Notes: generated by a model from the sequence alone, not told the origin. A DNA stretch of 64,000 nucleotides from Antitrichia curtipendula (GCA_951230915.1 OX579637.1:23932001-23996000), one strand, 5' to 3'; positions 46,985 through 59,599 are shown, counted from the first letter of the stretch. Made by a program: numbers and translations.

Positions 46985-48850
46985 CCGTTCAACCTATTGC
47001 TTCTCTTCCGGAAACTAGTGTTGTTCGGATTCTTGTATGGATCCGTCCTTTTTCGGATCCGGTTCCGGCTCTCTAAGTAATTGGTTTTGGATACCCCTAT
47101 TTCACCCTCAAAGGGTTCACTGTTGATCTTTCCGAGGGGCAGGGACTCACCACTCTTGATTCTCACTCTCTCTAAACAAAACAAAATCCAATCACCAAAG
47201 AATTATACTATAATAGCAATAGAAGAAATCCGTACCCTCACAACCTTCCGGAAAACATATCCGGAAAGTAGGTCACACAAGGCCGTGTTAGGTCCTCTTT
47301 ACTACAACGACAGATCACGACTTTCCAGATTTAAGTGTTAACTTCCTAGCTGTCGACTATTCCGGAGGTTGCTAGACCTTCCAGTGGTTGGGATTATTCC
47401 TCTGGCGATTGCTTATCTCCGCACAAAATCCTCCCTAGACTTCCAAACTTGCACCCTCACCTGTAACGGGCTTCCACCGGATCACCATTCAAGCAAATTA
47501 AAGGCACCACGCACAGCTCCTCCCTCATAAGTCTAAAACTCTTCCGTCAAAACACATCTTAACTCATCTGTCAGTCATAAATTCGGACTCCCTCTTTTAC
47601 ACCTTCACTTACAAACCAGCATACAACTCAAACTTAAATGCGATACGCAAAGAAATGATCAAATTGATCTCCGGTAAGCTTTGATTAAATGACAAGGAAA
47701 AAGATTGATAGGCCAACAAGCCGGCCTGTCCTTACAAACAACAAAAAGCGGCCAAACAGCCAACCCAAAATCCGGCCAACGGGCCAACTAACCATTCCGA
47801 GAAAACCGGAAAGCCGTTGACAACCTAAAAGTCCGGAACTACGGCAATCTATAAAATTTTGGAAATCCCTAAAATTCTGGATCTTGACTAATTCCGGAAA
47901 CTTCTACAATTCTGGAACATTTCCGGAATCCAGATCCGTCTTATTATTGGACTTTAACATTTATAACAATTCTAATGATCCGAAAATTACTTATTCTGAA
48001 CCAGGGTTGCTAAAATGTGAGCAGGGAGCAACGAGTGGTGAGCAATGAGCGGTCACATTTGAGCAGTAAAACAATTTTTTATTATATTTTTTAGATTTCA
48101 TAATCATCAATAACTACACATTTAGAAATGAGATTAAAATAAAAAATAAGAAATAAATTTAGGTCACTTATTTCATCCATTGCTTTGGATGGATGAAAAT
48201 GTTGATGGATGAATGTAAATGAAAGTTGATAGATAAAAAAGAAATTGGCCTCAAGGTTTTCATGTTAAATGAATTAGCAACATCATAAAGTATATGGATC
48301 TCTAGTTTGAAGAACTCATCCGAAGGTTTCGCGTAAAGAGGATTAAAATTAGTACAAAGGAAATGAATGGAGATGAATGTATATGAATGGATGTGGATGA
48401 ATTGTTATGGACATGATTTTGTTTGAGTAAAATACATCTATTGTTCATTGCATCTGATGAGAATAAGTTTGGATGACTGCTGAGTGCCTAGGTGGGACAT
48501 TGGGACCAAAAATGCAATTGTATGTCACTTCTAAAGCATAGATTTGAGATTTAGGGTATAATATTAAAAAATACCAAAGATAAGATTTTATTACATCTTA
48601 GCTTTCTAATCGAGGAAAATAAATATTTTCATCTCAGAATGCAATCTCTCAATTTGCCTACTTCTACTTTAGCAAACTTTAAAATACATTTTATGAAATA
48701 ATATGAACAATACTATTCACACACTCTCAAAATAAAAAACACTAAGTCCTTCATGAATGTCAGATGCATACTTTTTAGTTTATATTAATTTTGTAAATTT
48801 TTTTGTTCTTTGTACATAAAAAGACATGTTTGAAATTGTAACCTTGGGTA
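46985..48850. other. Gene-free tract, TCCGGA-rich then AT-rich
   Basis: From 47000 to about 47950 the sequence is dense in TTCCGGAA / GGATCCG / CCGGA words. After 48000 it becomes AT-rich with GGATGAATG-type words (48170-48420). No gene is supported. Confidence 0.5.
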
Positions 48851-48854
48851 CACT

Positions 48855-49610
48855 CCCCATGTCATCTAAACATATAAAACTATTTCTTATAAATATCAAG
48901 AGTATGAAATATTCATAGATATAAATATATAAATATTTTCATACATATCTTTAAGAACTTCAAATAGAATGATTTGGTTAGAGTCTCTCAAATGACACCT
49001 CATAAAGAATGAAGGGAGAATCTATTGACGTTGGCACTAGAAAATGGCTCCTCGATACCGAGGAGCATTTTTGGTCTTTTGAGGACCTTCATTAAAATCA
49101 GATGTCTTTGGCACCAAAATAGGGATCTTCAAAATAGAGGAGGATTGCTCTAGGTTCCAAAGAGCTTTCACTTGATTCGTTTCACTTGATTCTTGCACTT
49201 CTAAAGAAATGTCATACAATCTCTACTAACATATGCTCCTTCCCTCCAATTTAAAATGCAATCTCCATGTTATTTAAACACGAAATTATTTCATTTAAAT
49301 ATCAAAGGTAGAAAATGTTTATAGGAAATATTATATAAATATTTCGAAATATATTAAAAGAAATTAAAATGGAATGGTTTGATTAGAATCTTTAAAATGA
49401 GGTCCCTCAAAAATTCAAGGGAGAGTTCCTTGAAGTTGGCATTAAAATTTAAAAGACAGTGTCCTCATGAAGTTGGCACTAAAAATGGCTCCTCGGAACC
49501 AAGGAGCATCCTTTTGGCTTTGAAGGATCTTCATTAAAATCCAAAGTCTTTGGCACTAACGTAAGGCTCCTTGGAATCAAGAAGCCTTTATTGAATTCCA
49601 ATGAGCCTTT
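48855..49610. repeat. Duplicated hairpin-bearing repeat (about 0.4-kb unit)
   Basis: 48859-49150 and 49266-49600 are diverged copies: CATGTCATCTAAACAT / CATGTTATTTAAACAC, GAATGATTTGGTTAGA / GAATGGTTTGATTAGA, then GTTGGCACTAGAAAATGGCTCCTCGATACCGAGGAGCA / GTTGGCACTAAAAATGGCTCCTCGGAACCAAGGAGCA, and CTTCATTAAAATC. The same element occurs inverted at 63040-63190, so this is a dispersed repeat family. Confidence 0.82.
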
Positions 49611-50107
49611 ATTTGATTGATTGATTCCACAGAGCCATTTTCGTGGCTTTAAAAGTGTTTCAGAAATCCAAAAACATTAAATGGCCCTTAGTAAAAAATT
49701 GAGGATAAAGAATATTTGTACCAACAATCATGAACCACTTCATTTTGAAGTGGAATGGACTACTTTATTTTGAGTTCATTTCTGATTTTGAATTCTAGTT
49801 CTATTGCTCATGAAAAAACAAGATGGAATTCATATATATATAATTTTGTAGCATTGAAGGCATTTATAAGGATATAAAGTGATTCTATCCAAAATGGAAG
49901 AGACTAACTGCTATGTAAAATCACTTGATTTTAATTTTCCAACAAACAAAACCGTCCAAAACCCATGCTTATAGGGAATGCGGAGTTGGAAATACCAACT
50001 CCAAAGATAATACACTGCAGATGTAATCCACAAGTGTACAAGCCCTTTATTTAAATTTTTTATATAGTTACTCATTTGAAGTATCCACAAGGTACATATA
50101 CTCAGCC

Positions 50108-53100
50108 TTAATTGGAATCTACTCCATCTACAATACTAATTGCATCACTGCTGTAGTCTTCCTTGCTCTCACTTTCACAACTATCCTCCATAGCCTCCAC
50201 ATCCATATACTTGAAGGCCCCATTGCATAACCTTGTTCTCCTTAGTACTGCCATTGGTAAAACCTCTTTTGCAGTAGCCATAGCTATTGCTTCAGCATAA
50301 ACAGGAAGAAACCATGGCATAGGTGGACTATGCAACAAGCTCACCAACCTACATAAGAAGGTACATGACAAATAAAATCAACAACTATTGGAAATAGAGA
50401 CAATGATAATCAAAAATCAAACACAATGATGGTATGAAAGTTTAAACTTACGGACCAAAGCGATTTTGTGCAATCGGTGTAGGGCTCTTAGCACCCCTGC
50501 TAGTTGGGCTGTCATCATCTTCCTCGCTTGATGATTCATGATACTTTCGCTTGGATCGAGCAGAATGTGCTGTAGCCTCGGGATGTGAAGGGGAGCAAGA
50601 ATGTGCTCGAAAATTGAGGAATTTGACTCGAGCGCCATGATATGCCGGCCAGCCCTTTTGCACGCATGAATATTGGCCCCTAGTGTAGTTAAAACAAACA
50701 GTTAGGGAGAGTTTTTTATTTGAATAGGTCTAGGAACAAATAAAAAGAAATATGCAACAAATAAAGATAAGAATTTTTATAGACTTTAGTCTTGAAGCAG
50801 TAAAAGAACCTGTGGATGCATTGCAATCAAGCACTACGTCACTAGGCTTCGAAAAACTCTCGATGAGAATTTGAAGAAACAAGGGATCTTTTTTCCGAGC
50901 ACCTCTCGACGGGATGCCATCTTTCTTCAGTTGACTATTGACTGTGGTGAAATTGTGCACAAGTCCTTCTCCTATTGTACAACCATTGACAAAACCACAT
51001 AATTTCAACATAATTGATTGTCTAAAGTAAATTATCGAAGAACAGCCAGTACCACTAAAAATCCATTTCCAATAGCAATCTATTTAGGAAAATCAAGTCC
51101 ATTAAATTTAAATGTATGAAGAGCAAGATTACTGAAACAAAATTAGTGGTACATTTCCAAAAAAATATAGCTCTGTAGCCTCCTTGAAATCGAGGAGGGT
51201 TACATCACAACATTTTCAGTCCATAATACCAATTCTGTATCCCATTAGAGTAATAATTGTAACTGAAGGTAACTAAGTCATCAATGATGGTAAGCTGTAA
51301 TAATTGAAGTGATCTATCCATGTAAAAGATAATATACTAGTTAAGTCTGTGCCATGCCCACTTTGTTTTTGATTATCGTCAATTGAAAAAGTTGATTCCA
51401 CCTCCTTGCCTTTGTAAAAAACTCGAACATACAATACAATCCAAAAACGCTTTGTCTGTAAAAGCAACAAATAGAGAAACGTATAATTATTACATGAGGT
51501 GAAGGTAACCAACTATCTAACAAATTTACAATGAAATGAGGAGTCTTAGAATGGCTAAATGTTGCTTACGGTGTGCTGGATGTTCCTGTACGAAGTCAGG
51601 CGTAACTCATTAACTCCCCACCAGTCATAGATGCACTCGAAGCCATGTATTTTGGCAAATTTGTCGACTCCACGTGGCGTCCTGGGATTGTCCGGGAGAA
51701 ACAACATTACCGCCCCATTATCCTGAAGCATACCACTCGCAAATTCGAAGATGGACTCTACGAAGTCGGGAGTGTAGACGTTCCATGATGGAATAGTACA
51801 CGGTGGTTGTGACACATTTGGTACCGGCAAACCATCAGGGACATCGCCAATGATGAGATCAAAGCAAGCTTCGCGTTGGCTTCGTCCACCAATTGGACGA
51901 TCTCGACCTCTACCGGCCTGGTAGACACCAAAACATACTTGTTAATTAAAGAATCAAGAACACCAAGGGAAAAAAATAGAACAAGAAAACAGGCAAGCAA
52001 TTAAGTGGTTACCTTTTTTGCAAAGTCAAGTATTTGGATCTGTTGAGGAGACTGCTGGTTGTTCTTTACCACGTACTCGATGGCCTCGTGGATGGAGTAT
52101 TGAAGAACAAGGCGACTGACATTTACGTCTGTGGATACCGAGGGGAGGGTGCTTGCAGTCTGCCACTGTGAGGGTGCAAATACAACTGTAGATGAAGATT
52201 GGAGCACAGTAGGGCCTTGTGATGAGGCCACTGCGACAACCTCCGCTTCCACCACTGCAACATCACCTTCATGTTTGGATGTGGCTACAGATGCTTTCTC
52301 ACGTCGAGGCTTCTTTGTAGCCAGGTGTACTCTCTGTTTCTTTTTTGTCTTATTATCGGTTTGCGGCTCTGCGACTTCTTGGTCTACTTCATCGTCGGAT
52401 AATTCTTCAAGAGGAGTCTTCGTACTAGCTGCCTTCTTTGTTTCCTCTTCTGCAGGTGCATAAGATCTCTTGCATTCCAAGTACCATGGACATGCAAGAA
52501 GCTCTTTGGTAGAAAAACGACGAATCTGTGAGGTAGTGAAAACACATGTAGGCAAGGTTTTGTCTACCCATGCTCCAAATAGTTTGGGCATTGCCCTCTT
52601 GGCAATGCCTCCTTTTGGAGCTAACTCACGAAGGAAGCACCTGCAACAGAAGCAAATCATAGAAAGTCACATAATATAAGTTTGAAATGAATCCTCAAAA
52701 ATCACATAGAATGAAAAACACAATTGAAATGCTGGCTAATAAAAATACCGGTATACGCATCGGAGCATAATGTGCTCCATTCCGTCTTGGCCAAGGAATG
52801 ACAAAGTACGTGAGTACTTCGAATTCTTGCCAAATAACTCATAAAAGGCGTGATCCCAAAGAATGATTCGGTAACGCTCAATGTAGTCACCAATCCGGTC
52901 AAGGCTATCATCAGCATCCCAATTCACAATGATGCGCTCTGAAGCTATTGTTGCATTGAAGTATGTAGTAGCAGCCTCTTCTAGCTGGAAGATTTCCACG
53001 GAATTTTTCAATTTCATATACAAGTGAAAAAATGAAAGCTCACAACATGTGACTCATAGACAGGTAATTACAATATATTGTGTGGTCCAAAAAAATGTAG

Positions 53101-56100
53101 AGAACGAGTCACCTACTCACCTCTGCCCAAAAAGTTGCCTTAGGCAACCAGTGTTTAAGTTTCTCCTCGGTTGCCACAGGAATCGGAAATCGAAGGACCG
53201 CTCGGTTCATATAGCTTGAATTCCACCAAGACAACCAACGACTCTTATAAGCTGGCAAGACAATGGTTGCAGCTAGGTGTTGGAGCTTATTCAGAGTCAT
53301 GTCCGGATGTTCGTGTTTACTCCAGTGGAGATTGATCTATAAAACAAGAGAAGAAGTAATTCATAGTCAGATTCCTATGACACAACCAAAATGATCTTCA
53401 AGTGCAACTAGATGTGACTTGAATTCAATTGAAAATGATTAAAACTAATGAGACCCACTTCTTCTAGCCACCTTGTTCCATGCTTCGGATTCCCCACCGT
53501 ACTGAGCTTATCAAACTCAGACCAAAAAGATTTCACTTTTGCATTGGCTGCCACTTTCATAACTTCATGCAATGCTCTTGAATCCCTCTCCTCTTCATTT
53601 TTTCGTTCTTCATATAAATCGGCAGCCTCATCCGCAGCAGCTGACACTTCTTGCTACAAAGGATAGAAAGAAAAATTCAAATTGTATATATTTGTATCTT
53701 TTATTTATTTCAAATAGTGTTTGCAATTCTTACCCGATATAGGAACCTGATGAAGACATCGGAGGTAAGCAGATACCAAGGATAAGGTTTACCCCTACTC
53801 TCACAAGTCCGATATTCTTCTTCTGTAAGAAGGTCTTTGAAGTCTTCCAACTTCAATGATCCATAAGTGTTGATTCGATGAAGCCGGTGTACGACATTGG
53901 TCTTCACATGCGCGTTTTCCGTAGACCTAAAAAGATTTTGTGTCAAGTAAGTATAGACTATAACAAAGAGAATGAAGCATAATATAATATGGAAAAGGTA
54001 TTCTAACACAACAATCCCAGGAAATATATTATAGAAGGGTTTTGCACACTGACCTGTTTATATCATTCATGGCATTCATCAAGATTCCTGTAACGCCTTT
54101 GGTCTCAAGGACAATAGAATCAACCCAGATATGCCACTTTTTTTCTGAAGCATGCATATTGCTGATGTAATTCGTCCATGCTATAAGCCGGTGATTACCG
54201 TCCCAAACAAAAACATAAATCCGGCTAGGCATGAGCGGTCCTCGTGGCTCTTCAACTGCTCCTCAAAAGCTGCATTCTCTGCAATCCAGATAGCATCCCA
54301 ACCACTAGAAATCTCCTTGGTGACTATTTGAGAGAGTCCCTTGTCATTGGTGATCGATACATACATCACCCTATCACCTTCTCTATACTCATGCACAAAC
54401 TCCGATTGAAGGCGCACAACATCTGTTTGAAGCACTGGCCTCACCATTGGAAGTGAGATCATTCTACACAATGGAATCTTGAAACGACGTGACTCATGTG
54501 GTTTGAATCGCAACTTCCGTATAATTGAGTTGGAGTCAACTCTTTCTTTCAACCGCCAAGCGTCTCTTGTCTCCGCACATGTCAACAACGGTGGTTCCTG
54601 AAATTTCACAATCAATATTCCAAGTAAGTTATACAAGTGCTAAAGTTCCTAAGCTGTCCTAAATATAGTCATATCATATAACAAGTCAACATGCTCATAA
54701 TCCTATTTGATTTACCTAGGCAATATGACAACCCAACCAATAGCCGTTCAGGTGGACTTAAACGCAGGGACATGTGGACAGGCCAGGCCTCCTTGATTTC
54801 AAGGAGCACAAAAACATCCGTCTATCTAGTAGTTCAAGTGGACTTAAACGCAGGGACATGTGGACAGGCCAGGCCTCCTTGATTTCGAGTACAAAAACAT
54901 CCGTCTATCTAGTAGCTCAAGTGGACTTAAACGCAGGGACATGTGGACAGGCCAGGCCTCCTTGATTTCAAGGAGCACAAAAACATCCGTCTATCTAGTA
55001 GTTCAAGTGGACTTAAACGCAGGGACATGTGGACAGGCCAGGCCTCCTTGATTTCAAGGAGCACAAAAACATCCGTCTATCTAGTAGTTCAAGTGGACTT
55101 AAACGCAGGGACATGGGGACAGACTAAGCCTCCTCGATTTCAAGAAGCACTAAGACGTCCAACTCTATACTAGTTTAGGTGGACTTTAACGTTGGCACCT
55201 GGGGACAGGCTAAGCCTCCTCGATTTCAAGAAGCAGATTTACATCCAACTATATACTAGTTTAGGTGGACTTTGACGTGGGCATATGGGGATAGACTAAG
55301 CCTCCTTGATTTCAAGGAGCACAGAAACATGGAACTATCAACTTGTGTAGATTTTCAATAACTTAATTTCTGTAAATTTCATGGAAAATGATTAGTCAAT
55401 TCCTCGGTAAATAATGAAGGGTTTGTAATGTAAAAGGCATCTAAAAACAACAAGAAACGCTCTTCGAAACCGAGGAGCTCTAACGTATTTCATTCTGAAC
55501 CTGCAAGATCCCCGACTTCTACGGTCCAAAGTGATTTCCGTGAAATTAACGGTCTACATAAGAAATTATACTATTTGATTGAACCAAATTTGCTTGAGTA
55601 TAGGCCAGGACCCCTCCTCGATTTCGAGGAGCGATAAGACGTCGCTCGTTGGAAAAATCGCCTAAGGCTCCTCGGAATCCGAGGAGGCTCTTATGACTCC
55701 TCGGAATCCTAGGAGGCACCTACAACCTCAGGCCTCGAACCTACGTAAAAATGCTTCTCGGATTAGAGGAGCACAATAACATACAACTATTAAATCTAAT
55801 ATAATCAAAATCCTAGACCAACTATTAATCAACTTCGTCCTAGTTTCAACAATGACAATAATGTCGATGGTCATCGTTTAGTAAATCACATAATAATCTA
55901 TTAGACCTTGGGCACTATGCTTCATTCAATATGCCAATACTCCTCCTCGACTTCAAGGACCCTAGGTTCATAAGCAACTCTATCTGAATAGATATTCCAC
56001 CGACAGGAAATTGCTAAATATGTAGGTATAAGCCTTAATTTTTGTAATCTCTAAATAGACCTCAAGACTCTTCTGCATGACCATGGATTCACATGGAAAA

Positions 56101-56707
56101 ACAATTAGTCATTTTTAAATTCAACAAGTTCCAACATCAACTGCTGACAATCCCACGAGAACAACTGTTAACAGCTTCTACTATTATTTGTCACTCATTA
56201 TCTATTATAATTTTGATCATCTAAATCCGTAAACCAATTTTCATCAGCGTATACTATTCCAATTTTTAAAGGTTCAACTTTGTAAACCGACTCACAATAA
56301 TCGAGGCAATCTAGTTCTAATGGGTTGATAGAGGGCTCTTATGGCACAAGGGGGACTGGAATAAAATTAACGAAACAAAATATTTGAATTTAGAATCTAT
56401 CTATTACAAGAAACTCACAATCAGCTCAGCTGGAGCCTGGATGAGGTTGATTATAATCTCTGCACCGCCTCCATGCAGCTCAACCTCTCCTACAAATGCG
56501 CCTTCTTGTTCGTTGGTTGTCTGCATATAAATAAACATGATTTCAAATCAGCAACTACAATAAATTGAAATTCACTCAAATCCCCCAATTAGGCAAACTC
56601 ACAATTAAGGCAGATGCAGTTTCATTGTTGTTGGGCACGATTATTTTCTCTGTGAGGCCTCCATGATGCTCGACGTCTCCCATGGATTCCCCTTCTGGTT
56701 TGTCCAT
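50108..56707 (-). CDS. ParB-like plus beta-class methyltransferase-like protein, 13 exons, about 1,105 aa
   Basis: Exons (minus): 56707-56603, 56520-56419, 54597-54054, 53926-53734, 53653-53459, 53336-53121, 52984-52749, 52640-52013, 51917-51570, 51455-51338, 50971-50810, 50679-50452, 50348-50108. All junctions have GT..AG and compatible phases if one base is missing in an A5 run (54209-54213) and one in a G4 run (50590-50593). Residues about 85-215: RFKIPLCRMISLPMVRP, EYREGDRVMYVSI and VWDGNHRLIAWTNYI (DGNHR at 202-206), a ParB/sulfiredoxin-type pattern. Residues 330-740: helical region and a basic linker (KTKKKQRVHLATKKPRREK). Residues 741-967: FDLIIGDVPDG (motif IV position, DVPD 765-768), then KPSDVVLDCNASTG (motif I, 942-950) and RAGRHIMALE. 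The order IV then I is that of beta-class N4/N6 amino-methyltransferases, but the catalytic (D/S)PP(Y/W) is not kept. The C-terminus is acidic. Domain calls are inferred from motifs. Confidence 0.8.
54752..55345. repeat. 86-bp tandem repeat, about 7 copies, in an intron
   Basis: GTGGACTTAAACGCAGGGAC starts at 54752, 54838, 54921, 55007 and 55093, and diverged (GTGGACTTTAACG / GTGGACTTTGACG) at 55179 and 55265. The step is 86 except once 83, where a short deletion removed AGG near 54890. Each unit carries a hairpin-forming CTCCTTGATTTCAAGGAG. The array lies in the 1.8-kb intron between exons 2 and 3 of the ParB-like gene. The first five copies are nearly identical, so expansion is recent there. 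Confidence 0.95.
55460..55775. repeat. Cluster of CTCCTCGG..CCGAGGAG hairpin motifs
   Basis: Within about 300 bases: CTCTTCGAAACCGAGGAGCTC (55463), CTCCTCGATTTCGAGGAG (about 55613), GGCTCCTCGGAATCCGAGGAGG (about 55670), ACTCCTCGGAATCCTAGGAGG (about 55696) and CTTCTCGGATTAGAGGAG (about 55752). Each can fold on itself. They are intronic relative to the ParB-like gene. Confidence 0.85.
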
Positions 56708-56999
56708 TGCTTGCAAACAAAAAAACATGAAATCAAACTCGATAGAGGAAATTACCTAAAACTACACAATTATCATATTGTCCACCTTTAGGGCAGGGTT
56801 ATCCACATTCATAATACCAACCAAATAACATATGTCACCGTGAAAAAAAATAAAAAGTATGAATTCACTAATTCTTGTGTAAACAAGAACAAGAAGCTCA
56901 ACTCTCACAAGTACGAACAAAGCAAAATCATGGAGTCCAACTTCTGATAAATCTAACAAAATAAGATGCCACTGATTGGTTTCGGTCACCTGCACTTGG

Positions 57000-57900
57000 G
57001 TTGCGGTTTCACATAATCAAAACAACTGTGCCACGGAATTTGTGAACAAATTGTAGTTTCAATGTAAAAGCTAAAAACTGAAAATTATTTCCCTGCTTGT
57101 ACTGCCGCTAAAAAGAACCACTAAACAAATCTGTACATTTATATAAGTTCATTTCTTCTACTCCCCCTCTTCTTGCTCCAGAGCTGATAACCCTACATAC
57201 TCTCCAAAGATGATCGAAAGAGCAGCAGCAAATGACATCTAAACAAGCATTCATAGCGTAATCAACTTTACAATTTGGTAAGGGTTTAACTGGGTTACAA
57301 GCTAGACGTTTTTGAGTCATAGGCTAGCAAGTACATACATTCAATTCGAACATTGCATCCCAGACATTACACGTCACAAGCGGGCTCCAACAGAAGTTAC
57401 TCCTCTTCGATTCCGAGAGAGACTTCAGAGACTTGTTTTGCAAATAGAATAATAGAATTAGTCACAGAGCTGCATGGTGAAATTTGAGTGGTCCCTAATG
57501 AAAACCTCAAATACTGTTGTCTATACATTCAATGCAGTAAACTTCAAAGTCATTTGGCCTGCTTACCACCTACTTCATACGTCCTAGTTTTTGAACTCTT
57601 TCAATGTGAGGTTTGTCAAAATCTGGTCAAATCATGGATACAGGGTGAGATTTGTAAACTCTGCTAGAAAACAAGGGCTCAAAACGGATACGAATCAGAC
57701 AAGAGGACCACTGTTTGCAAAGTAACCTACTGATCCCTCTATGCTGCACTTTGACTTGATCCTCATTTCTTGATCCTTCTTGGATGTTTGCTGGTCTCAC
57801 AATCATTCTCACAATTCCTGTGAATCTCACAATTTGTTTCACAATAAACCTTAAAATCCTTAACCATAGCCAAACACACCCTAATGAAAAACGACATGCC
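57000..57900. other. Gene-free stretch
   Basis: No supported gene. The minus-strand ORF at 57627-58073 overlaps the better-supported plus-strand fragment and has no recognisable features. Confidence 0.4.
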
Positions 57901-57923
57901 AACAGTTCCGTATATAAAGTTGA

Positions 57924-58286
57924 GTGAGAAGGATCTGCTTGAATTGTAAAGTGCATGCTAGAGCGTATGTATTTGATCAAAAAAGGGTACGCCTTCTCGA
58001 CAAAAAGAAACAAGGCTATGCTAAATCGCCCTCTCAAGTAAAGAGCATGTTCAGTAATTTGTCGCCTGATCAAGTGAAGACTATGGGCTATGATTTGTCA
58101 CATCCTAAGGATTTTCTAATGGACTTCATACCTGTTGGTCCAGACCTTTACCCAGTCCTAATTTATCCTAAATTGGGATCCCAGATCTTAATGGTTCCCA
58201 GGTCTTATTCTCCCACGGAGCTTCATACAATTCAGTTAAATCGCAGGTTCCAACAAGCACCAGCACAAGGGCTTATTGACAGATGA
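57924..58286 (+). pseudogene. Fragment resembling the RNA polymerase largest subunit (clamp region)
   Basis: A single open stretch reads QGYAKSPSQVKSMFSNLSPD, then MGYDLSHPKDFLMDFIPVGP, then SYSPTELHTIQLNRRFQQ. The pattern (a V..hF..hS.... MG....HP...hh..hPV.P, followed after some 20 residues by (D/T)ELT..h..hN..h) follows the clamp-head segment of RPB1-type subunits, just before the catalytic core. The best match in style is to divergent largest subunits. There is no ATG at the 5' edge (frame opens with GTG), no catalytic NADFDGD motif in the window, and it stops at 58286, so it is an exon or an inserted fragment. Recognition is tentative. Confidence 0.35.
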
Positions 58287-58299
58287 CAAAAAGTTAACA

Positions 58300-59290
58300 T
58301 GATCCACATGAACATTCCAAAACTGCAGGTTGTTAAGTTCAGTCGCACCGTGGACTTGAAAACTTGAGGCCTCTCCAAGTAACGACTTGAACACAGAACT
58401 TACGATGTGTTGATATAACAAGTTTACGAAGTAGTGTCAACTGCAGGCATTAAACAGATATTCAAAGTACCGGCAAAATTTATATGAGATTTGGAACCCT
58501 TCTTCCATATAATCTAGACAAGCAAGATACACTTCGTGATCACGGATAGAGAATGACAAATTTTACGTGATTTTAGCCTGGAGGAAGATTCTAGACATAT
58601 TCAAATTGCACTTTGTCCGATTACTAGAGGGGGTAGATGACAGTCTGAAGTGTTTGCTATCGAGACACCAAAGCAGTCGACAGCTTCCACGCTAATTCGT
58701 TCCCAAGCAAAGTCCGACTGAATCGACGATCAGAGGAATTCAGAACCTGGGGATAGATGAGCTCCAAACCCAAATTCCTCCATCGTCTTCAATTGCCAGC
58801 CGCGCTACCTCTAGTTGTCTGCCCTGGCAGTTCTCCAGGGATGAAATCCGTGTGCATCACTTAAACAGTGATCCGTGCAAAAAATCCTAAACTTCAGTGA
58901 CATTGTTGGCTGAGGGCTAATTTCAGTGGCACCGACGACCGGCGGCCGAGAACAATGCCGTCTGGCGCTTCGTTGCTGTGTACCGCCAATCCCTAGTGCG
59001 AGGACAAGGTTGACGTAACCTTATACTTGGATACTTGGACTAGTAGTCGGGCTCCTCGATTCCGAAGAGGCCAGACCGCCGCGTTACTCTAGGACCAGCC
59101 GTTTCCAGCTCCAGACTGCAATATTGCTCCACGTGACTGACCGTTTACTCCTCGGGACTGACCATGAGCTCCTCGATTTCGAGGTGCTCTGAGAGATGTG
59201 CTCACCTCAATAAAAATACAATCCTATCTCCTTACTACCGTCCTAATCATGCCTTCACTCTAGTCTATTAGCATCGACAAAGTAAAGAGA
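58300..59290. other. Intergenic stretch with hairpin motifs
   Basis: No gene seen. GGCTCCTCGATTCCGAAGAGGCC (near 59050) and AGCTCCTCGATTTCGAGGTGCTC (near 59168) are members of the dispersed hairpin family. Confidence 0.5.
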
Positions 59291-59299
59291 ATAACTCAC

Positions 59300-59413
59300 C
59301 AAAGCAGATTTTGGAGCAGTGGCCGCGCTTGTTTCTTGTCCGCCGCCTCTACCGCCCTCATGATGCTCGGCCTGTACTGTCTCTCCCGAGATTGCGCCCT
59401 CGCCGACCTCCAT
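59300..59413 (-). CDS. Possible alternative first exon of the ParB-like gene
   Basis: ATG 59413 opens 38 codons (MEVGEGAISGETVQAEHHEG...) ending exactly at a consensus donor CTTTG|GTGAGT in phase 0. The composition matches exons 1 and 2 of the ParB-like gene: EGESMGDVEHHGG and EGAFVGEVELHGG, both also ending at GTGAGT in phase 0. It could therefore splice to exon 2 in phase. It is 2.7 kb upstream. It may be an alternative start, a decayed exon duplicate or part of another gene. Confidence 0.4.
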
Positions 59414-59599
59414 TCTCTGAAAAATGGAGAACCACTCAATGCTGTGAGCGGAGCTCACGCACAGCGATGAAGAGAGAAGGCTGTCGAACAGTTGGGTGTT
59501 TAGGGTTTTGGGACCGGAGCTCACGAACAGGGCTGAACGGAGAAGGCCGTCGACCAAGGGTTTGTTTAGGGTGGTTTGACTACAATCAGGGTTTTCTTA

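Noticed and set aside
54691..55173. Repeated 63-codon ORFs with DRPGLLDF
   Set aside because: They are products of the 86-bp intronic array, and the unit length is not a multiple of three.
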